Positions 27,624-30,214 of a DNA stretch of 30,214 nucleotides are shown piece after piece. The first letter of the stretch is position 1, and each line of letters starts with the position of its first letter. The stretch covers positions 1 through 30,214 of the IMG/VR virus record IMGVR_UViG_3300043436_001179; one strand, 5' to 3'. This DNA comes from a virus. The notes under the pieces are model-generated. The model saw only the letters and a program-made list of their open reading frames with translations. It was not told the origin of the DNA and searched no databases. The position numbers and the translations under genes are program-made.

Positions 27624-28784
27624 TTAATAAATATGATATTGTCCGTATCCTGCATTCACTCCTAGCGTTTCCATTTCGTGATACCTTACAGCATCAATAG
27701 CGTGGTTAAAAGTGTCGACAGGCTTTGCTAATGTGTTCCCTTGTTTATCTTTTGCCCATGTGTAATTGCGCAATTCTTTGATTAAATTTAGGCTATTCTT
27801 TGTAACTAAGTATTCCTGTCTTTGCATCACACCAATTCCGTAGTTAATCGAATCTTTGCCCTTTGTCACACCGCGAATCATCTTGCCGTAACGCTGTATC
27901 TCGGCAATAGATTTTGGCTCTGCTGAATCTGCATACACAATTACACCATCTGGTATTTCGCGTGCAATCATATCGTTCAACATTCCTTTCTTGTACACCT
28001 TTTCGTTCAGTATTCGTTTTCCGTTATAAGTGTACACCTCAATCAGTGCTGCAGGGTCATCTGAATAACCAAAGTCTAAGCCTAGTCCAATTAAACGAGC
28101 TTCATTTGGTATCGTGTCAATTAGTTGATAATTGTTAAATACAACCCCTTCTAAGTTTCCGATTTCACCAAGACCGTAAACGCGATACCAATTATCCCAA
28201 TATGCAGAAGTCTTTGCTTTCTCTTTTGCCTTTAGGATGAATTTCAACGCGCTTTCAGGACACGCTTCATTATCCTGATAGTTTACAATGATAAAGTCAA
28301 CGTCCTCATCATGTTGCAAGTGTTCATGAAACCAGAACTCATTGACAGGATTCCAATCTAGGTACACACCTTTTTTGGTGCGTGATGCAAGCTCAGTGTA
28401 CGCGTGGAATGTCATGTTGTTGCACTCATTCATGTAAAGGAAGTCACGCCTTGCGCCACGTAGTTTTGAATCGTTGTCAGCCGAAAAGAACTCAATCACT
28501 GATTTATTTCCAAAGGTGTACTTAAAGTCGCTCGCGTTCCAATGTGAATCCTGCCAACGCCCTGTTGAAATCATTATTTTTTTAAAGTCCTTCATCGCAC
28601 CACGCTTCAAATGTGGCATTGATTCAGCAACAACGCTTATTTCAGTCGCTGGATGCTTGGCTGCTATGTGAATAAGGATAGGCAAAATGCCGAATGTTTT
28701 TCCTGCAGATGTCCCGCCTTGGACACCCTTAACAAAGCGCGTTAAAGCACGAATCTTTTTTATGCACGTTGTTACCTTGAACAT
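27624..28784 (-). CDS. terL: Terminase large subunit (Terminase_3/PBSX type)
   Basis: 386 residues. The ATPase Walker A is GVQGGTSAGKTFG (residues 20-32), Walker B is DFLYMNECN (114-122). A coupling region follows at WNPVNEFWFHEHL. The RNaseH-like nuclease domain has its three acidic positions at GLGLDFGYSDD (D237), VIVYADSAEPK (D286) and TFNHAIDAVRY (D364). It packages DNA into the prohead and cuts it. The length is a little short of typical (~420) because the N-terminus starts close to Walker A. It is 83 nt after the small subunit and 2 nt before the frameshift gene. Confidence 0.92.
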   Translation of the reverse strand: MFKVTTCIKKIRALTRFVKGVQGGTSAGKTFGILPILIHIAAKHPATEISVVAESMPHLKRGAMKDFKKIMISTGRWQDSHWNASDFKYTFGNKSVIEFFSADNDSKLRGARRDFLYMNECNNMTFHAYTELASRTKKGVYLDWNPVNEFWFHEHLQHDEDVDFIIVNYQDNEACPESALKFILKAKEKAKTSAYWDNWYRVYGLGEIGNLEGVVFNNYQLIDTIPNEARLIGLGLDFGYSDDPAALIEVYTYNGKRILNEKVYKKGMLNDMIAREIPDGVIVYADSAEPKSIAEIQRYGKMIRGVTKGKDSINYGIGVMQRQEYLVTKNSLNLIKELRNYTWAKDKQGNTLAKPVDTFNHAIDAVRYHEMETLGVNAGYGQYHIY

Positions 28785-28867
28785 ATTAATTCAACCACAA
28801 ATAAAAACCCCAATACGTGTTAACACTTGCATAGCTTATTTGCATCAAATAAAAGTCATTGATACCG

Positions 28868-29296
28868 TTAGTCATCTTCTTCGGTGTCACTTTCATCGTC
28901 TGAAAATAAAGGCTGTTCGATTACGGTTTGTTCAACCTTGTCAACTAGGTTGTTCAATCGTTGTGTAATGCTTGGGTTGTAAATTCCCGCCATGCCGCCT
29001 TGAATCTGATCTGCTCGAATCTCTTTCTTAATACGCGAACAGATGGACAAAAAGCGTTTATAACGTCCCTGTTGATTGCTAAAAATATGGTCAATACCTT
29101 TCGATATACCTTTTTCCCAAACAAAGCACTCAAAGCCTTCAAATGTCAATGGCTTTTCTTTTTCACGTCTTACTTCGCTCGCATCTTTTCCAACGAAATC
29201 ATGCACCAAAATAGGTGTACTTTTCACTTCTTTTTTATACTGCTGAAACAATTCATACAGCATTTCTGGTGATTCAATTTTAGGAGGTCGTCCCAC
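28868..29296 (-). CDS. terS: Terminase small subunit / DNA-packaging gp3-like
   Basis: 142 residues. MGRPPKIESPEMLYELFQQY then DAS-EVRREKEKPLTFEGFE and a HTH-like core fit the Bacteroidetes DNA-packaging 'gp3' terminase small subunits, with a very acidic C-terminus (SDDESDTEEDD). The N-terminal half likely binds the packaging site; the tail may bind the large subunit. It overlaps the gene upstream by 17 nt. The region 28785-28867 before the large subunit is a short spacer with no gene. Confidence 0.82.
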   Translation of the reverse strand: MGRPPKIESPEMLYELFQQYKKEVKSTPILVHDFVGKDASEVRREKEKPLTFEGFECFVWEKGISKGIDHIFSNQQGRYKRFLSICSRIKKEIRADQIQGGMAGIYNPSITQRLNNLVDKVEQTVIEQPLFSDDESDTEEDD

Positions 29297-29495
29297 TTTG
29301 CCAAAGTTTTAGTAAATTTTTCCAATGTAATCCTGTAAGCGTCAATCCATTTTCACTGTTGAAACTAGGATGATTGAGTGTGTATGTATCTTCATCATTC
29401 ATCTCCTTCACCATTTTTTCAAATTCAATGTTATGGATAATATTGCGCATTACTTTGCGCCTGTAATTACGCTGTTCTTTTTCTTGTTTACCCAT
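29280..29495 (-). CDS. Small hypothetical protein before the terminase
   Basis: 71 residues, highly charged (KQEKEQRNYRRKVMRNIIHN), with NHPSFNSENGLTLTGLHWKN near the C-terminus. No family is recognised. It overlaps the lipoprotein stop and the terS start, so it belongs to the packaging operon. Confidence 0.5.
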   Translation of the reverse strand: MGKQEKEQRNYRRKVMRNIIHNIEFEKMVKEMNDEDTYTLNHPSFNSENGLTLTGLHWKNLLKLWQSGTTS

Positions 29496-29740
29496 TAGTT
29501 ACACTCAATTACATAGTAAGTGTTCGTGGTCTTTTCAATCACTTTACCATCATTGTTGCAATCCTCTGAAACTTCCTCACTGTTGTACTGCCAAGTTGAA
29601 ACGACCTGCATACTCACACCGTTCCACTGAGCCTCTTTAGCGTAATGTTTCTGGATGCAATCGCATCCTGTTGATTTTGTTTTCTTTTCGCATGACATCA
29701 AAACCAATGCCGATACGATTAATAGTTTAATTGTTTTCAT
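29495..29740 (-). CDS. Small lipoprotein with Cys-rich body
   Basis: 81 residues. A basic, hydrophobic signal (MKTIKLLIVSALVLMSC) ends in a lipobox-like LMSC, predicting lipid anchoring at Cys 17. The mature part is small and has Cys pairs (GCDCIQKHY, EDCNNDGK, VIECN) that could form disulphides outside the cytoplasm. Prophage lipoproteins of this size can exclude superinfecting phages; that role is only a suggestion. It overlaps both neighbours, so it is part of the packaging-side operon rather than a moron with its own promoter. Confidence 0.62.
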   Translation of the reverse strand: MKTIKLLIVSALVLMSCEKKTKSTGCDCIQKHYAKEAQWNGVSMQVVSTWQYNSEEVSEDCNNDGKVIEKTTNTYYVIECN

Positions 29741-30110
29741 TCATTTCTATTTTATACTGTTCAATTAATTTTTGCAATCTATTGATTATTTCTCTCCAAC
29801 AACTTGAGCAATTGGTAGGCTGTTGGTTGATGTTAAATACACGGTTGTAAACTTTCAACAGTTGGATTTGTTCGTTTGGTGAATACGAATTTTTGCCTGC
29901 TGTTATGATTTCTGTAAGCGTGTTAAATTCACGTTCCTCTAAGCATTCAATCTTATTGTAAGGAAACAATTTATTCAGCTTTTCCTTTCTAGCATCGCAT
30001 CCGCAATCATCACCAAACAATGCTTTCACTACTGTTTTGATTCCTGTCACTTCTGTGATTTGTTCGATTGTATCTCCCAATCCTTGTGCTTTTTTTCTTG
30101 GTCTACCCAT
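29727..30110 (-). CDS. Hypothetical Cys-rich protein
   Basis: 127 residues. GRPRKKAQGLGDTIEQITEV then a DDCGCDARKEKLNKLFPYNK motif, LTEIITAGKNSYSPNEQIQL and a C-terminal CSSCWREIINRL with paired Cys. The DDCGCDxRKExLNKLFPY motif is frequent in Bacteroidetes phage proteins of unknown role. The spaced CGC and CSSC pairs could form a Zn site. It begins with ATGGGTAG, overlapping the stop of the partial gene upstream. Confidence 0.65.
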   Translation of the reverse strand: MGRPRKKAQGLGDTIEQITEVTGIKTVVKALFGDDCGCDARKEKLNKLFPYNKIECLEEREFNTLTEIITAGKNSYSPNEQIQLLKVYNRVFNINQQPTNCSSCWREIINRLQKLIEQYKIEMNENN

Positions 30111-30214
30111 TTTCTCTTGTGTTTAGTTCTTCTGTTAAAAATTTAATCTTTTCAATCATTCGCGTTTCGTTTTCTGTCTTGAAGTTTGACAGCTTAAACA
30201 AATCGTTTCTTAAC
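30103..30214 (-). CDS. C-terminal part of a partial gene (window edge)
   Basis: 36 residues are readable to the stop (LRNDLFKLSNFKTENETRMI then EKIKFLTEELNTRENG). The start lies outside the window. It is a helical, charged tail with no recognised family and overlaps the next gene by 8 nt. Confidence 0.5.
   Translation of the reverse strand, partial: LRNDLFKLSNFKTENETRMIEKIKFLTEELNTRENG

Noticed and set aside
1-30214. Plus-strand open frames of 60-150 codons
   Set aside because: All lie antisense within well-supported minus-strand genes or repeats, have no recognisable domains and no leaders.
1-30214. CRISPR array, insertion sequence, integrase/att site or diversity-generating retroelement
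   Set aside because: No regularly spaced repeats, transposase, recombinase, reverse transcriptase or template/variable repeat pair found. The tail fibre tip shows no adenine-biased repeat.

Overview
This window is a stretch of phage (or prophage) DNA from a Bacteroidetes host, most likely a flavobacterium. All supported genes lie on the minus strand. The host assignment rests on AT-rich coding DNA, A-rich translation leaders without clear Shine-Dalgarno sequences, several intergenic copies of the Bacteroidetes -7 promoter box (TAnnTTTG), and protein families typical of flavobacterial siphophages. I see no host gene, integrase, excisionase or repressor, so lifestyle is undecided. Both ends of the window cut through genes.

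Read in transcription order (right to left). (1) 30214-27624: small genes, a lipoprotein and the two terminase subunits. (2) 27621-20279: a gene with a convincing -1 programmed frameshift (tail-assembly-chaperone-like), tail completion and neck proteins, two large tail-tip proteins, an unlisted 51-residue ORF and the tape measure protein. (3) 20236-13192: XkdF-type protease, scaffold, major capsid protein, major tail protein, portal, connector and tail fibre; strong terminators follow the capsid and tail-tube genes. Tail genes precede head genes and the portal is about 11 kb from the terminase, an unusual order. (4) 13183-8906: small membrane proteins, a metallophosphoesterase, a permuted NlpC/P60-like protein, a monocistronic initiator-type tRNA, small genes and a CHAP endolysin, closed by a terminator. 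(5) 8886-2074: a second module starting at its own promoter, with small genes, two paralogous small putative DNA-binding proteins, a RusA-like resolvase, a compact structured RNA, a DnaD/O-like replication protein, a RecA-fold helicase-like ATPase, ERF annealing protein and YqaJ exonuclease. (6) 2073-1: four small orphan genes separated by palindromic, attC-like elements, then a terminator and a partial phage sigma factor.

The most unusual items are: two matched promoter modules (3254-3323 and 10699-10767) with five shared blocks at almost identical spacing, which would co-regulate recombination and lysis-side genes; a cassette-like island in which ORFs are bracketed by inverted repeats that pair perfectly only on the minus strand and are followed by hairpins with an identical 11-nt loop; a ~93-nt RNA predicted to form two hairpins with 8-nt complementary loops; the initiator-type tRNA; and the frameshift gene. 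Structure-level claims come from reading the bases; function is inference unless a named family is cited.
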